This document shows positions 34,793-43,903 of a DNA stretch of 64,000 nt, one piece after another. The position numbers and the translations under genes were made by a program. The stretch's first letter is position 1. Every line of letters begins with the position of its first letter. Under the pieces are notes generated by a model. That model was given only the letters and a program-made list of their open reading frames with translations, made no database searches and had not been told where the DNA came from. Source of the stretch: Vallitaleaceae bacterium 9-2 (GTDB lineage Bacteria > Bacillota > Clostridia > Lachnospirales > Vallitaleaceae); the NCBI GenBank assembly GCA_038396585.1, contig CP121691.1, positions 1,302,001 through 1,366,000 of the forward strand, read 5' to 3'.

Positions 34793-35227
34793 ATGAAAAA
34801 ACTAACAAAACACATGAAAAAAAATGAAGGATTTACACTCATGGAGATTATTATCGTTATTGTTATCTTAGGTATATTGGCACTTATTGCTGTACCGCGT
34901 CTCATTGGATTTACCACCCAAGCTGAGATTGCAGCAGATAAAGAATATGCAGCTGTTGTAGCCAGAGCCGCAGAACTTTACTGGGCTGCAAATGAACAAC
35001 CAGCAGCTGTGAATATAACAGATATTGATACATCTAATGGAGCAGGATTAGTTGAGGATCCTGGGGCGGTGCTTCAAGATTATACGGCAGCAACAGTGAC
35101 TATGGGAACAGGCACTTATGAAGGCGTTGCGTCAGTACAGCTTAGTGGTAGCGAAAGTGATGCAGATCCTATTTTTTATAATAGCATTGATGGCTATACT
35201 GCAGCCGCATTTGGGCAAGAAGAATAG
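34793..35227 (+). CDS. pilA: Major type IV pilin (prepilin)
   Basis: The 144-residue prepilin begins with a basic leader (MKKLTKHMKKNEG) cut before FTLMEIIIVIVILGILALIA, the class III signal with Glu5. The C-terminal domain is small, acidic and cysteine-free. Its place right after pilC, its own ribosome site (GAGGAGG) and a stem-loop after its stop suggest high expression as the main pilin. The prepilin peptidase is not in the window. Confidence 0.9.
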   Translation: MKKLTKHMKKNEGFTLMEIIIVIVILGILALIAVPRLIGFTTQAEIAADKEYAAVVARAAELYWAANEQPAAVNITDIDTSNGAGLVEDPGAVLQDYTAATVTMGTGTYEGVASVQLSGSESDADPIFYNSIDGYTAAAFGQEE

Positions 35228-35251
35228 TTTTGCTTTAATATTTATACACCC

Positions 35252-35272
35252 ATGCGCTGCCGGCCAGCGCAT
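35252..35272 (+). promoter_or_regulatory. Stem-loop between pilA and pilM
   Basis: ATGCGCTG and CAGCGCAT are perfect arms around CCGGC, followed by GATCCCTTTTTA. It may be an attenuator that lets most transcripts end after pilA, or may protect its mRNA, so that the pilin is made in excess. Confidence 0.6.
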
Positions 35273-35316
35273 GATCCCTTTTTAAAGTGGCAAATGGCAT
35301 GAAGGAGTTGAGCGGA

Positions 35317-36402
35317 ATGCAAGCACAAAAAGATAAATTGAAAAAAATCAATAAAAATATTATCGCTTTAGAGATGGGTGGGCATTCCATGAAGATTGTC
35401 TATGGCGATGTTCATAAAAATCAACTCGTCATCAAAGATGTTATTACCCAATCCATACCGAGTGGTCTCTATAGTGATGGAGAAATAAAAGACATTGAAT
35501 GGTTAAGTAAAAATCTAAAAAACACATTACGTCAGCATCATATTCACAGCCATCGATGCTTTTGCACAACAGATAGCGGGCAGATGATTATGCGTGATGT
35601 AAAAGTGCCAAGTATTAATAAAGAAAATTTACAAGAGATTGCAAAATTTGAAGTAGAACAGTTTTTGCCGGTAGATATGGAAAATTATAGTGTTCAATCT
35701 ATTCTTATTGAAGAAATGCAGACGGGTAATAGTCCTTTTGCTGAGATGTTAGTTACAGCGGTGCCTAAGCGCATGATTAAGCAATATAAGACCTTTATTG
35801 ATAAAGCCGGGTTAACTCCTATGGTTTTAGATACACAGGCTAATGCATTGGGAAAACTTATTGAAAACCAAGAACGTATTAATCGAAGCTCAGACTTTAA
35901 GCACATGACAGTGGCTTTTATTGACCTGGGATACGAAAAAGTACGTGTGAATATTTTTAAACATGGAAAGTTTCGCTTTCAACGGTTGCTAAACTTTGGA
36001 GCTAAAGATATCGATCAGGCCATTGTGGAATTTACAGAACTTTCTTTGGATGAAGCCAAAGTACGTAAGCAAGAGATACATGACATCAGCCAATATAGCA
36101 TTGATGAATCTGTGGAAAGCGGTGTCGCACGAGCGATACAATTTGTCTTAGATCAATGGATGGATGAGATTACAAAAGTGTTTAGATATTATGTATCGCG
36201 CAGCAACAATGAAGAACAAATTGAGCATATCTATCTATATGGTGGCATATCCAAAATCAATGGGATTGAAGCATATATTGAAAATAGATATAATCTACCC
36301 GTTGAAAGAGTGCGAGAAATCAGTTCTGTGACCTTAAGCCAGAATGGACAATATGAACTTTCAGAAGTACTTAACGCACTTGGCGTTATGTATCGAAGGT
36401 AG
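35317..36402 (+). CDS. pilM: Type IV pilus assembly protein PilM
   Basis: A 361-residue actin-like ATPase-fold protein. It has the PilM opening (IIALEMGGHSMKIVYGDV), the central FIDLGYEKVRVNIFKHGKF and a C-terminal IYLYGGISKINGIEAYIENR. It binds PilN's N-terminus on the cytoplasmic side. AAGGAG about nine bases before ATG35317 gives the start; the frame is open upstream to 35287. Confidence 0.9.
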   Translation: MQAQKDKLKKINKNIIALEMGGHSMKIVYGDVHKNQLVIKDVITQSIPSGLYSDGEIKDIEWLSKNLKNTLRQHHIHSHRCFCTTDSGQMIMRDVKVPSINKENLQEIAKFEVEQFLPVDMENYSVQSILIEEMQTGNSPFAEMLVTAVPKRMIKQYKTFIDKAGLTPMVLDTQANALGKLIENQERINRSSDFKHMTVAFIDLGYEKVRVNIFKHGKFRFQRLLNFGAKDIDQAIVEFTELSLDEAKVRKQEIHDISQYSIDESVESGVARAIQFVLDQWMDEITKVFRYYVSRSNNEEQIEHIYLYGGISKINGIEAYIENRYNLPVERVREISSVTLSQNGQYELSEVLNALGVMYRR

Positions 36403-36410
36403 GTGGAGAG

Positions 36411-36968
36411 ATGTTTGATTATAATTTCTTTCAAGAAAATGAAGCGAAAAAACCGAAAAAACCGAGTATGATTATTGCGTCAATCATATGTGTAACACTG
36501 ATACTTGGAATGGTTGGAATTGTTGCATGGACATATACGCAAAAGTCAGCACTCCAGATGAACCTAAACATAACCAAAGATCGTATTCGAGAGATTCAGT
36601 CCAACGATGATATTACTCGTATTATGGAAAAAGAAGAGCTTCTTGTCCAATTGGAAAATATTCAGCAAAATATTGATGCGGCCAATCGAGTGATTCTATC
36701 GGAAAATCAAGTATCAGAAAATATATTGGCACTACTTAGTGACAATATACCGATGGATGCTAATTTGGAAAAGCTTGAAATCATTGAAGGGCAAATGTTT
36801 ATCGTCGGCCGAGCTGACAATCGACCTGCCATTGCTGAATTTGCACATAATTTACGCTTGACGGATACCATTGGAGACGTGTTTATTTCGAGTATTGAAC
36901 AAGATGAAACCGAAATCCATGATTATCAATTCTCCATGCAAGCAGTGATTGGAGGTGACACTCAATGA
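36411..36968 (+). CDS. pilN: Type IV pilus assembly protein PilN
   Basis: The 185-residue protein has the PilN layout: a cytosolic N-terminus (FDYNFFQENEAKKPKKPS), one membrane helix (about 23-43), a coiled coil, and a periplasmic-type ferredoxin-like domain with LEKLEIIEGQMFIVGRADNR. Its stop overlaps the PilO start by four bases. It links PilM to PilO. Confidence 0.85.
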   Translation: MFDYNFFQENEAKKPKKPSMIIASIICVTLILGMVGIVAWTYTQKSALQMNLNITKDRIREIQSNDDITRIMEKEELLVQLENIQQNIDAANRVILSENQVSENILALLSDNIPMDANLEKLEIIEGQMFIVGRADNRPAIAEFAHNLRLTDTIGDVFISSIEQDETEIHDYQFSMQAVIGGDTQ

Positions 36969-38152
36969 GGATATCAACGCGTGAACATATTTTGCTAATT
37001 AGTTTAATTACCTTTATCATCCTGTGGGTAGCATTTGTATATATTTTAGAGCCGCAATGGATTGAAATGGAAGCTATGCGCCAAGAACTTCGGGTTGAGA
37101 CGGTAGAACTTGAACGTTTGGAAACGATGATAAAAAATGAAGAGATGCTCGATCAAAAGATAGAGACAAACTATGTTGCCATTGAACAAAAAGCGGCACA
37201 ATATTTTAATACAACGCCTCAAGAAGAGTTAATACTTTTATTTAATGACTTTTTGAATATCCCATTCCTTGAAGGAACTTTGTTAAGTTTTAGAACACCT
37301 GAACAGGTGGAGATTGAAGGGATAACTTTTCAAAAAGACGTTATTGAAATCACAAGCGAAGGTCAATATGGCTCTGTTGTGAATGTATTTAAAAACATGT
37401 GGCAGTTTCAAAAACATGTCAATATGACATATGCCAATCTTAGCAAAAAATCGATTGATGAAGTTGTAGGTCAGATGGAGTTAGCCGTATATACACTTGT
37501 AGCCGATGTAAACATAAAAGATCAACTTTATGAATGGTATATTGATGATCTGTTTTATAAGGAAGATCCGTTTGCCCCTTATCAACCAAATCCAGAAGCT
37601 GTACGCTATATTTATACACAAGAAGATCAAGGACTATTTAATTATGATTTGAATTACGCATTTACAGATATTGAAGGACATTATATGGAAGCTGAGATTA
37701 ACGAGTTTTTACAAGCGGGATATTTGTTTTTAGACCCTTATATGACATTTAAACCGGATACACCTATAACCCGTGGTGAATTTATCGTTATGATGGATAA
37801 AGTCTACGGATGGGAAAGTGTCAATGAAGAAGATACCATGGACTTAACATCCTTTGATGATTACGATGAGCTAGGAAGTCTTGAAAATGCCTTTGCAAAA
37901 GCTATATATCGCGGATATATCAGTGGAATCATTGAAGGATATACAGATAATACATTGCGCCCGAGAAATCCTATCACTTATGGTGAGATTGAATATATTA
38001 TGAATAACATCAAAGGAACTCAAGATTATTCTTTTGCCAATATTGGTAATGCTTTAGTTGCAGATAAAGGTGTACCTGCCAAAAATTGGTCAAACCTTAA
38101 TGGGCAATTGACAAAAGCAGAAGCTGTCTACTTATTATACTATCATAAATAA
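36965..38152 (+). CDS. pilO: PilO-like protein fused to S-layer homology repeats
   Basis: The first ~190 residues match PilO: a membrane helix (about 8-30), a coiled coil, and a ferredoxin-like domain with ITSEGQYGSVVNVFKNMWQF. After a linker, residues 220-395 contain SLH-type repeats: FTDIEGHYMEAEINEFLQAG with PDTPITRGEFIVMM, then a second one with GIIEGYTDNTLRPRNPITYG, and a possible degenerate third. SLH repeats bind pyruvylated wall polymers. Known PilO proteins are about 200 residues and lack them. The fusion may anchor the assembly complex to the cell wall. Confidence 0.8.
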   Translation: MRISTREHILLISLITFIILWVAFVYILEPQWIEMEAMRQELRVETVELERLETMIKNEEMLDQKIETNYVAIEQKAAQYFNTTPQEELILLFNDFLNIPFLEGTLLSFRTPEQVEIEGITFQKDVIEITSEGQYGSVVNVFKNMWQFQKHVNMTYANLSKKSIDEVVGQMELAVYTLVADVNIKDQLYEWYIDDLFYKEDPFAPYQPNPEAVRYIYTQEDQGLFNYDLNYAFTDIEGHYMEAEINEFLQAGYLFLDPYMTFKPDTPITRGEFIVMMDKVYGWESVNEEDTMDLTSFDDYDELGSLENAFAKAIYRGYISGIIEGYTDNTLRPRNPITYGEIEYIMNNIKGTQDYSFANIGNALVADKGVPAKNWSNLNGQLTKAEAVYLLYYHK

Positions 38153-38183
38153 GCTTGTGATTCGTGAAGAGTAGGTGAAGAAA

Positions 38184-39542
38184 ATGAATGTGAAAATACG
38201 TGGGGAAAAAGGATCAACATTTGCATATATTCTCGTCGTGATGGTTGTCTCCTTTTTGTTAGTAGCAGGTCTTATTCAAATAACAACCAGTGAAAACAAT
38301 CAGGTGCGCTATCAGACGAACGAGATGAAAGCGTATTATATCGCTCGTGCAGGTGCGGAATCTGTTGCAATGGAATTAGAACGAATGGATAATGCATATT
38401 ATCAATACTTTTATAGCGGACAACAGATTACCCAGGCAAATAATATGCTAGATGGTGTAGGAGATGCCGTTGTTAGTGTTGAGCGTGTTGACGAAGATGG
38501 ATTCTACCGTATCATCTCCACAGGAACATATCAAGAGGCGCAAGCGACGGTTAAAATCATGATGGAATACCGTGAACGCTCGAATCTGGATTTTGGAGTC
38601 TATGCAAAAGAAACAATGGATGATGTGAGTATCAAGGACTTTGATGGCGACTTGGGCTCAGGTGGAGATATAGAATTTAAGCCCGCAGGAGATGAAGATG
38701 GAGTTACTGGGACAGTGACACGAAATACTGCAAATAATATTACTATTGCAGTACCTGAGATTTCAGATATCTATGATGCCTTGGATCAGTCAGGGACATT
38801 TATTGATCCAAGTCAGGCAGGTATAAAACTTGTTAAACAAACAGGTGGTGGACTTACGCCGGCAGAGATGATGATGTTTGGCGAATATGATATAGATGTG
38901 GATATTCGAGAATCAATGATTATCAGCCGATGGGATGATGATTATACTGGAAGCATAGCTGTTAATACGGATTTTGCAAAGTATTATATGCAGCCCTATG
39001 AAGATCATGAAGATACGTTTGAGTTGTCAACATCCAATCCCGGCGGCGCAGAAAAATGGCTTATCCTTTATCTTGAAGGTGAGGCGAATTTTGGAAAAGA
39101 TGCGACGTTGGACATATATGGGAACCATAACGTAATGGTTATCGTAGAAGATGGGATTGAAATTTCAGGAACTATTAATGTGCATAACGATAATCGGATA
39201 TGGTTTTATATAATGGATATACCAGAAGATAATCAAGTAGATTTGACCATTGTCAAAAATACGCTTATCGGTGTTGCTGGACATCCGGAATTATTGACCT
39301 TTTATTTAAACCCGCTTACTTCGCGTCCGATTGTGGCAGAGATAGATAGTAATCCGGATTTTTACGGATTTATCATTGGTCCAGAGGCAATTGTAAACTT
39401 AAAGAACGGGGCGACAACAGTTTATGGAGGAATCTATGCCAAAGAAGTTAATATTGAGGCTTCATCATCCTTTCATCAGTTGAATCCGTCCGATCCAAAT
39501 GTGATTTTATATAAAGAAATGGGAATTGCATATTGGGAATGA
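38184..39542 (+). CDS. PilX-type pilus assembly protein
   Basis: A 452-residue protein with a short basic N-terminus, one hydrophobic helix (TFAYILVVMVVSFLLVAGLI) and a YYIARAGAESVAMELE helix, as in PilX_N proteins that prime pilus assembly. The large C-terminal part is beta-rich with GSGGDI, EGEANFGKDATLDIYG and VYGGIYAKEV segments, like the beta-helix tip modules of DUF7305-type proteins. It lacks the FTLxE prepilin motif. ATG38184 follows AGGTG. Confidence 0.7.
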   Translation: MNVKIRGEKGSTFAYILVVMVVSFLLVAGLIQITTSENNQVRYQTNEMKAYYIARAGAESVAMELERMDNAYYQYFYSGQQITQANNMLDGVGDAVVSVERVDEDGFYRIISTGTYQEAQATVKIMMEYRERSNLDFGVYAKETMDDVSIKDFDGDLGSGGDIEFKPAGDEDGVTGTVTRNTANNITIAVPEISDIYDALDQSGTFIDPSQAGIKLVKQTGGGLTPAEMMMFGEYDIDVDIRESMIISRWDDDYTGSIAVNTDFAKYYMQPYEDHEDTFELSTSNPGGAEKWLILYLEGEANFGKDATLDIYGNHNVMVIVEDGIEISGTINVHNDNRIWFYIMDIPEDNQVDLTIVKNTLIGVAGHPELLTFYLNPLTSRPIVAEIDSNPDFYGFIIGPEAIVNLKNGATTVYGGIYAKEVNIEASSSFHQLNPSDPNVILYKEMGIAYWE

Positions 39543-39559
39543 GAAGAGGTGGAAATGCT

Positions 39560-39976
39560 ATGTCAATAAAAAGAAAAATCATGCATCAAGCTGGATTTAC
39601 GCTACTTGAATTGATTTTATCCATTGCATTATTATCGATTATTATGATTGCAGCTTTTAGTGGATTGCACTTTGCATATAACACGCTATTTGCTTCAAAA
39701 GAGTTGTCAAAGCAGGCGTATACTATACAAAAAGAATATGAAGGGGAACTGGCTAAAGTGCGACAATTGCCCACGGATACAACCGGGGCGACATATTTGG
39801 CTTTAGATGCATCGCGCGTAATTGATGATCAGCCGATTGTATTTGATTGGAGCAGTGGTACATTGGTTGACTTTAACGCTCAAGGCTTAACGATTATAAA
39901 AGAAGGTAAAGGTGGCGATTATCTTGAAGAGAGTATATATATGTTTATTCCGTTATATACAGAAGAAAGTCCATGA
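39560..39976 (+). CDS. Minor prepilin (GspH/PilV-like)
   Basis: The 138-residue protein has a prepilin leader cut in HQAG/FTLLELILSIALLSIIMIAA, then a small C-terminal domain. AGAGGTGG supports ATG39560 rather than the TTG at 39533, which lies inside the preceding gene. Minor pilins form the tip complex with the next gene product. Confidence 0.82.
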   Translation: MSIKRKIMHQAGFTLLELILSIALLSIIMIAAFSGLHFAYNTLFASKELSKQAYTIQKEYEGELAKVRQLPTDTTGATYLALDASRVIDDQPIVFDWSSGTLVDFNAQGLTIIKEGKGGDYLEESIYMFIPLYTEESP

Positions 39977-40463
39977 CGAGGTTGGATTTACATTAATGGA
40001 AATTGTGACAGTCATTGCTATTATGGGTATTGTTATAACCATGATTTTTGGTTTTTTGGTCTTTAATGTAGATGGAATCAACTATGGTTCCGGACAAACC
40101 CAAGAACAGGCAAATCTAAGGATGGCAGCACTTCGTATTACGCAAGAGGTACGTAATAGTGTGGACATCGAGTTATCGGATACGTCTATGCTACCTGGCA
40201 TGGACTATGAAATCTATGTAGACAATAATGTCGTTATGCTCGACGATGGAAGTTCGACGATTTCTTTATCGGCAGATGGAATGCAAAGCGTTGCGTTTGA
40301 ACTGAAAGAGGATAATTCCAGGTACCTTCTGATTATTACCTTAGACACAAAAGGGAGTACATTAGAAACAGAAGTACTGTTAAATAATATATCAACTATT
40401 GATGCAGCAGCCACAACACTTGGTGAACGTGTAGGATTTACCCTTCCTCCGGTTGCACCATAA
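39924..40463 (+). CDS. Minor prepilin (PilW/GspJ-like)
   Basis: The 179-residue protein has a longer basic leader and the motif HDEVG/FTLMEIVTVIAIMGIVITMI. The body contains QANLRMAALRITQEVRNSVD, typical of PilW/GspJ pseudopilins. No ATG is available: TTG39924, after AAGGTGG, is the best start, though GTG39912 is possible. It overlaps the previous gene by 53 bases and meets the GH3 gene of the other strand tail to tail. Confidence 0.78.
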   Translation: MKRVYICLFRYIQKKVHDEVGFTLMEIVTVIAIMGIVITMIFGFLVFNVDGINYGSGQTQEQANLRMAALRITQEVRNSVDIELSDTSMLPGMDYEIYVDNNVVMLDDGSSTISLSADGMQSVAFELKEDNSRYLLIITLDTKGSTLETEVLLNNISTIDAAATTLGERVGFTLPPVAP

Positions 40464-41679
40464 GAGTATTTTTTAAAGTCAATATTCGCCTTAGTGAAAG
40501 GTCGATCCTCTCCTCTCTCATTCGACCGGAAGCTAGGGCGTTTATTATGCCTTCATAAGCCTCATAAAAATCATCAGGTAAGAGGATGAGATCACTGCCG
40601 GATTCAATGACAAGGACACCAACCTCAGAAGCGGGATAAGTATCGCTTATAGCTTTCATACGAAGGGAATCGGTGACAACGACACCATCAAATCCCAGTT
40701 CGTTGCGTAGATAATCCGTGGTCATAACTTTCGAAAGAGAAGCCGGAAGGTTATCATCACTTACGTTGGGTGTATGGATATGCCCAGTCATTAGTACGGG
40801 AATACCATCGTTAATTGCTTGTTGAAATGGAAGCCATTCGACACTGCGTAGACGGTCAAGAGAATGATCAATAGAGGTCACTTCAAGATGGGTATCTGTC
40901 TGTGTATCACCATGTCCCGGAAAATGCTTGCCGACAGGAAGCACATAGGATTCCATAAGCCCTTCCATAAACGCAGTTCCATAGTCTCCTACAATGCTAG
41001 GGTCTGAACTAAAAGCACGTGTACCAATGACGGGATTGTCTGGATTGGTATTCACATCAAGAACTGGAGCAAAGTTCATATTAATGCCAATAGAAGCCAA
41101 TTGCTGCCCTAACGTTTTAGCTAAGGCATGGACTTCGCCAATGCTATAGTTTGATGCTAGCTTAGCAGCGGTGGGAAGGTGAGTCACGCCGATATCTTTG
41201 GAGCCCATACGTGATACAAGTCCACCTTCTTCATCAACACTCATGAACAAAGGAATATCCGCAGTTGATTGCAAGTCAGTAATTAATTGTTGGGTTTGTG
41301 TAGCGGTACTAATATTTTCTCCAAAGAGAATAATACCTCCGACCGGATAAGCGGATAAAAAATCTTCAATCTCAGTAGAAGTCGATAAAAGTCCGGGCGT
41401 ATTATTCACTGTATACAGATCAATCATAAAAAGTTGCGCAACTTTGTCCTCAATTGTCATGGTAGCTAACTTCTTATCTATCCAAGACATGGTGTTAGAA
41501 GGTAAGTCGAGAGAAGTCGCTGTGGATTCATGGCTTAGATTTGTGGATAGACGCCAAGGAAATCTCGGTGAAGGCGCAAAACTTTTTGATGGACAAAACC
41601 AAAAGATAAATAAAGCAAAGGCTCCTACCAGTAAAAATAAAATAATTATAAGGGATATATTTTTTTTAGTCTTTAACAT
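40438..41679 (-). CDS. Membrane-anchored GH3 glycosidase (beta-N-acetylhexosaminidase type)
   Basis: The 413-residue protein has an N-terminal membrane helix (NISLIIILFLLVGAFALFIFW), a linker, and a GH3 catalytic barrel with MSVDEEGG, the GKHFPGHGDT motif (catalytic His/Asp loop) and VVVTDSLRM with the Asp nucleophile. This pattern is typical of NagZ-type hexosaminidases, which remove GlcNAc from peptidoglycan fragments; an extracytoplasmic form is usual in Bacillota. The start is ATG at 41677-41679 (AGGAG upstream); the open frame reaches further but without a ribosome site. Confidence 0.88.
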   Translation of the reverse strand: MLKTKKNISLIIILFLLVGAFALFIFWFCPSKSFAPSPRFPWRLSTNLSHESTATSLDLPSNTMSWIDKKLATMTIEDKVAQLFMIDLYTVNNTPGLLSTSTEIEDFLSAYPVGGIILFGENISTATQTQQLITDLQSTADIPLFMSVDEEGGLVSRMGSKDIGVTHLPTAAKLASNYSIGEVHALAKTLGQQLASIGINMNFAPVLDVNTNPDNPVIGTRAFSSDPSIVGDYGTAFMEGLMESYVLPVGKHFPGHGDTQTDTHLEVTSIDHSLDRLRSVEWLPFQQAINDGIPVLMTGHIHTPNVSDDNLPASLSKVMTTDYLRNELGFDGVVVTDSLRMKAISDTYPASEVGVLVIESGSDLILLPDDFYEAYEGIINALASGRMREERIDLSLRRILTLKNTLMVQPEEG

Positions 41680-41738
41680 AATGAATCTCCTAAGATATAG
41701 TGTTCCACAATTATAACAAGTTTTTTGCAAAAGGTCTA

Positions 41739-41767
41739 TTGACAATATTTTTTTCCTATGCTATAAT
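41739..41767 (+). promoter_or_regulatory. Promoter of tRNA-Gly
   Basis: TTGACA (41739-41744), a 17-base spacer, and TATAAT (41762-41767) make a consensus vegetative promoter about 80 bases before the tRNA. Confidence 0.85.
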
Positions 41768-41846
41768 TCATCAAGTCGGTAGCGATAGAGCACAAGCCAA
41801 TAGCTTGAATTATCTATCAAGTCTACATAAACATGATTTACTATAT

Positions 41847-41918
41847 GCGTGAGTGGCTCAGTGGTAGAGCATCGCCTTGCCAAGGCGAGGGTCGCGGGTT
41901 CGAATCCCGTCTCGCGCT
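41847..41918 (+). tRNA. tRNA-Gly, anticodon GCC
   Basis: A 72-base tRNA with acceptor arms GCGTGAG and CTCGCGC, D-arm GGCTCAGTGGTAGAGC, anticodon stem-loop TCGCC-TTGCCAA-GGCGA, and T-loop GGTTCGAATCC. The anticodon GCC reads GGC and GGU. CCA is not encoded. Confidence 0.95.
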
Positions 41919-42006
41919 CTCAGAAGTTCTAAGATTCTAGATAACTAGGGTTTTGGGGCTTTTTTTGTGCGTAAAAAAAGACATGCATCAACATTGAAAA
42001 AAATCA

Positions 42007-42047
42007 TATCTTCTGCTACCATAAACATAGGTATACATCAGAAGATA
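42007..42047. other. Imperfect hairpin between tRNA-Gly and pgsA
   Basis: TATCTTCTG and CAGAAGATA (9 bases) with inner TACC/GGTA pairs can form a stem. It lies just beyond the pgsA stop and could terminate either direction, although no good T-run follows. Confidence 0.35.
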
Positions 42048-42084
42048 CAAGATCTATTAAGTGTTGAGCATGGCTTGTTTTTAT

Positions 42085-42606
42085 CTAGGCTTTTGCTTTA
42101 TAGACTTTGACATAGGTCAAGAGAGCAATTAGCTTTAAAGCAAATGCGACAATAAGCCCACCGACAAGTATAGAATTGTGTGGATAGATAATCAATAAGA
42201 TGACCATTAACATAGAGAGTGCTGTGGCAGCTTTTCCCGGAAGGCTAGAAGCAATGACCATCCTTTCCTTACGGTACCACAAGATAGCTCCTGCCAAAAT
42301 CATAAAAATCTCTTTGGCTAAGAAGAGGTAAAAGATTACAAAAGGAATGGCATAATCAATAGCTAAAGATCCTAATGCAGTTAAAAGCATCAGCTTGTCA
42401 GCTAAAGGATCTAATACAGTACCTATTTTACTGATGCTTTGGTATTTTCTTGCTAGATACCCATCTAGAAAATCAGTGAAGCTGGCAACGAGAAAGATTA
42501 TTAGTGCAATCAAGTGCCCGCGGGAAGCACTGGAAAAATATACAATGGCAAACAATGGGACGAGTAACAGGCGGATGACGGTTAAAATGTTTGGAACGTA
42601 TTTCAT
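42085..42606 (-). CDS. pgsA: CDP-diacylglycerol-glycerol-3-phosphate 3-phosphatidyltransferase
   Basis: The 173-residue membrane enzyme makes phosphatidylglycerol phosphate. It carries the CDP-alcohol phosphatidyltransferase motif DG-x2-AR-x8-G-x3-D-x3-D, visible as DGYLARKYQSISKIGTVLDP followed by LAD, and about five membrane helices. ATG at 42604-42606 with GAGGG upstream is chosen over the in-frame start at 42621. Confidence 0.92.
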   Translation of the reverse strand: MKYVPNILTVIRLLLVPLFAIVYFSSASRGHLIALIIFLVASFTDFLDGYLARKYQSISKIGTVLDPLADKLMLLTALGSLAIDYAIPFVIFYLFLAKEIFMILAGAILWYRKERMVIASSLPGKAATALSMLMVILLIIYPHNSILVGGLIVAFALKLIALLTYVKVYKAKA

Positions 42607-42720
42607 AAGCAACCCTCGCATTCGTCAGTTGATTTTAATTAATGTATGTTTCTATTATAGCGGAATTGTTATATAAGGACAAACAATAATCGCTACAAAT
42701 ACTAAAAAGGATGTGAAAGG

Positions 42721-43380
42721 ATGTCAGAAAACCCCCAAGAAAGAGTTATTCAAATTCAAAAAAATGGTCCGATTAAGGTAATAAACCCTCCACGCCTTAA
42801 GATAAAAAAAGGTGTGGAAAAATTTAGCGACCCGTCAAAGATGATTCCCAAGGAAATCAACCTTTGCCGTTGTGGATACTCAAAAGACAAGCCTTTTTGT
42901 GATGGAAGCCACTTTGTTGAAGAGTTTGATGAGGATAAAGGCAGTCAGTGGGAACCTGGAAAACGAAAGGATTATATAGGGGAGCGGACTCAGATTACCA
43001 TAACAGATAATCGACGTATTTGCGCTCATGTGGGATATTGTCTTAGCGATTTACCATTGGTTTTTGATAAATATCGCCACCCATGGATTATAACAGATAA
43101 TGGGTCAGTAGAAGATATCATTCGTGCTATAAGGCGTTGTCCTTCAGGCGCATTGGCGTATCGACTAAACGGGATAGAGTATCAAGCATACCATGCAGAA
43201 CCAGAGATTATCGTGATAAAAAACGGTCCTTATATTGTGCAAGGTGGCATTCGCTTGGAAGGTGAAAAAAAACCGGAAACGCAAGATCACTATACCCTAT
43301 GTCGATGCGGACATTCAAAGAATAAGCCGTTTTGCGATGGTGAACATATTGATCAAAGTTTTAACGATGAAGGGGAATAG
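42721..43380 (+). CDS. Iron-sulfur protein with two CDGSH domains and a ferredoxin-like middle
   Basis: The 219-residue protein has two CDGSH zinc-finger-type motifs: LCRCGYSKDKPFCDGSH near residues 48-64 and LCRCGHSKNKPFCDGEH near 198-214. Each should hold a 2Fe-2S cluster by three Cys and one His. Between them, RICAHVGYC ... RRCPSGAL matches the Fer4_19 half-ferredoxin. The second CDGSH has CDGEH, a Ser to Glu change. Electron transfer or redox sensing is likely. It has its own ribosome site and no clear operon partner. Confidence 0.9.
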   Translation: MSENPQERVIQIQKNGPIKVINPPRLKIKKGVEKFSDPSKMIPKEINLCRCGYSKDKPFCDGSHFVEEFDEDKGSQWEPGKRKDYIGERTQITITDNRRICAHVGYCLSDLPLVFDKYRHPWIITDNGSVEDIIRAIRRCPSGALAYRLNGIEYQAYHAEPEIIVIKNGPYIVQGGIRLEGEKKPETQDHYTLCRCGHSKNKPFCDGEHIDQSFNDEGE

Positions 43381-43404
43381 CTATTATATAAGGGAGGGCT
43401 ACCT

Positions 43405-43815
43405 ATGCTAAAAAATCCAGATAAAGAAATGATGATTACTTTACTTGGAAAGGAACTATATGATGTATGGGATGAAGTATGTACATCTATTGAAAACCTT
43501 TATGCAATGGATTGTCTGTGGAATAATGGTGGGAAAACCTGGACATATGAATATAAATATCGAAGAGGTGGCAAGACACTCTGTGCATTATATGCTAGAG
43601 ATAGCCAAATTGGATTTATGATTATCTTTGGGAAAAATGAACGGACCAAGTTCGAACAAGAACGAGATAAGTATTCAATAAAAGTACAGTTTATCTATGA
43701 TGAAGCCAAAACATATCATGATGGAAAGTGGATGATGTTTGACCTTAAAAATAAAGAAGACATACCTGAGTTGATAAAATTATTGGCAATTAAGCGAAAA
43801 CCGAATAAAAAATAA
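43405..43815 (+). CDS. DUF3788-like protein
   Basis: The 136-residue cytosolic protein has WTYEYKYRRGGKTLCALYAR and a MIIFGKNERTKFE segment, which fit DUF3788 proteins common in Clostridia. No function is known. GGGAGG precedes ATG43405, 24 bases after the CDGSH gene. Confidence 0.7.
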   Translation: MLKNPDKEMMITLLGKELYDVWDEVCTSIENLYAMDCLWNNGGKTWTYEYKYRRGGKTLCALYARDSQIGFMIIFGKNERTKFEQERDKYSIKVQFIYDEAKTYHDGKWMMFDLKNKEDIPELIKLLAIKRKPNKK

Positions 43816-43903
43816 CACAAGTCTAATTTGCTGTTTAATATTATTAAAAATATGGTATAATTTTAATAATATTATATCTTCGGTCAACAGAAGGGAGTAT
43901 ATC

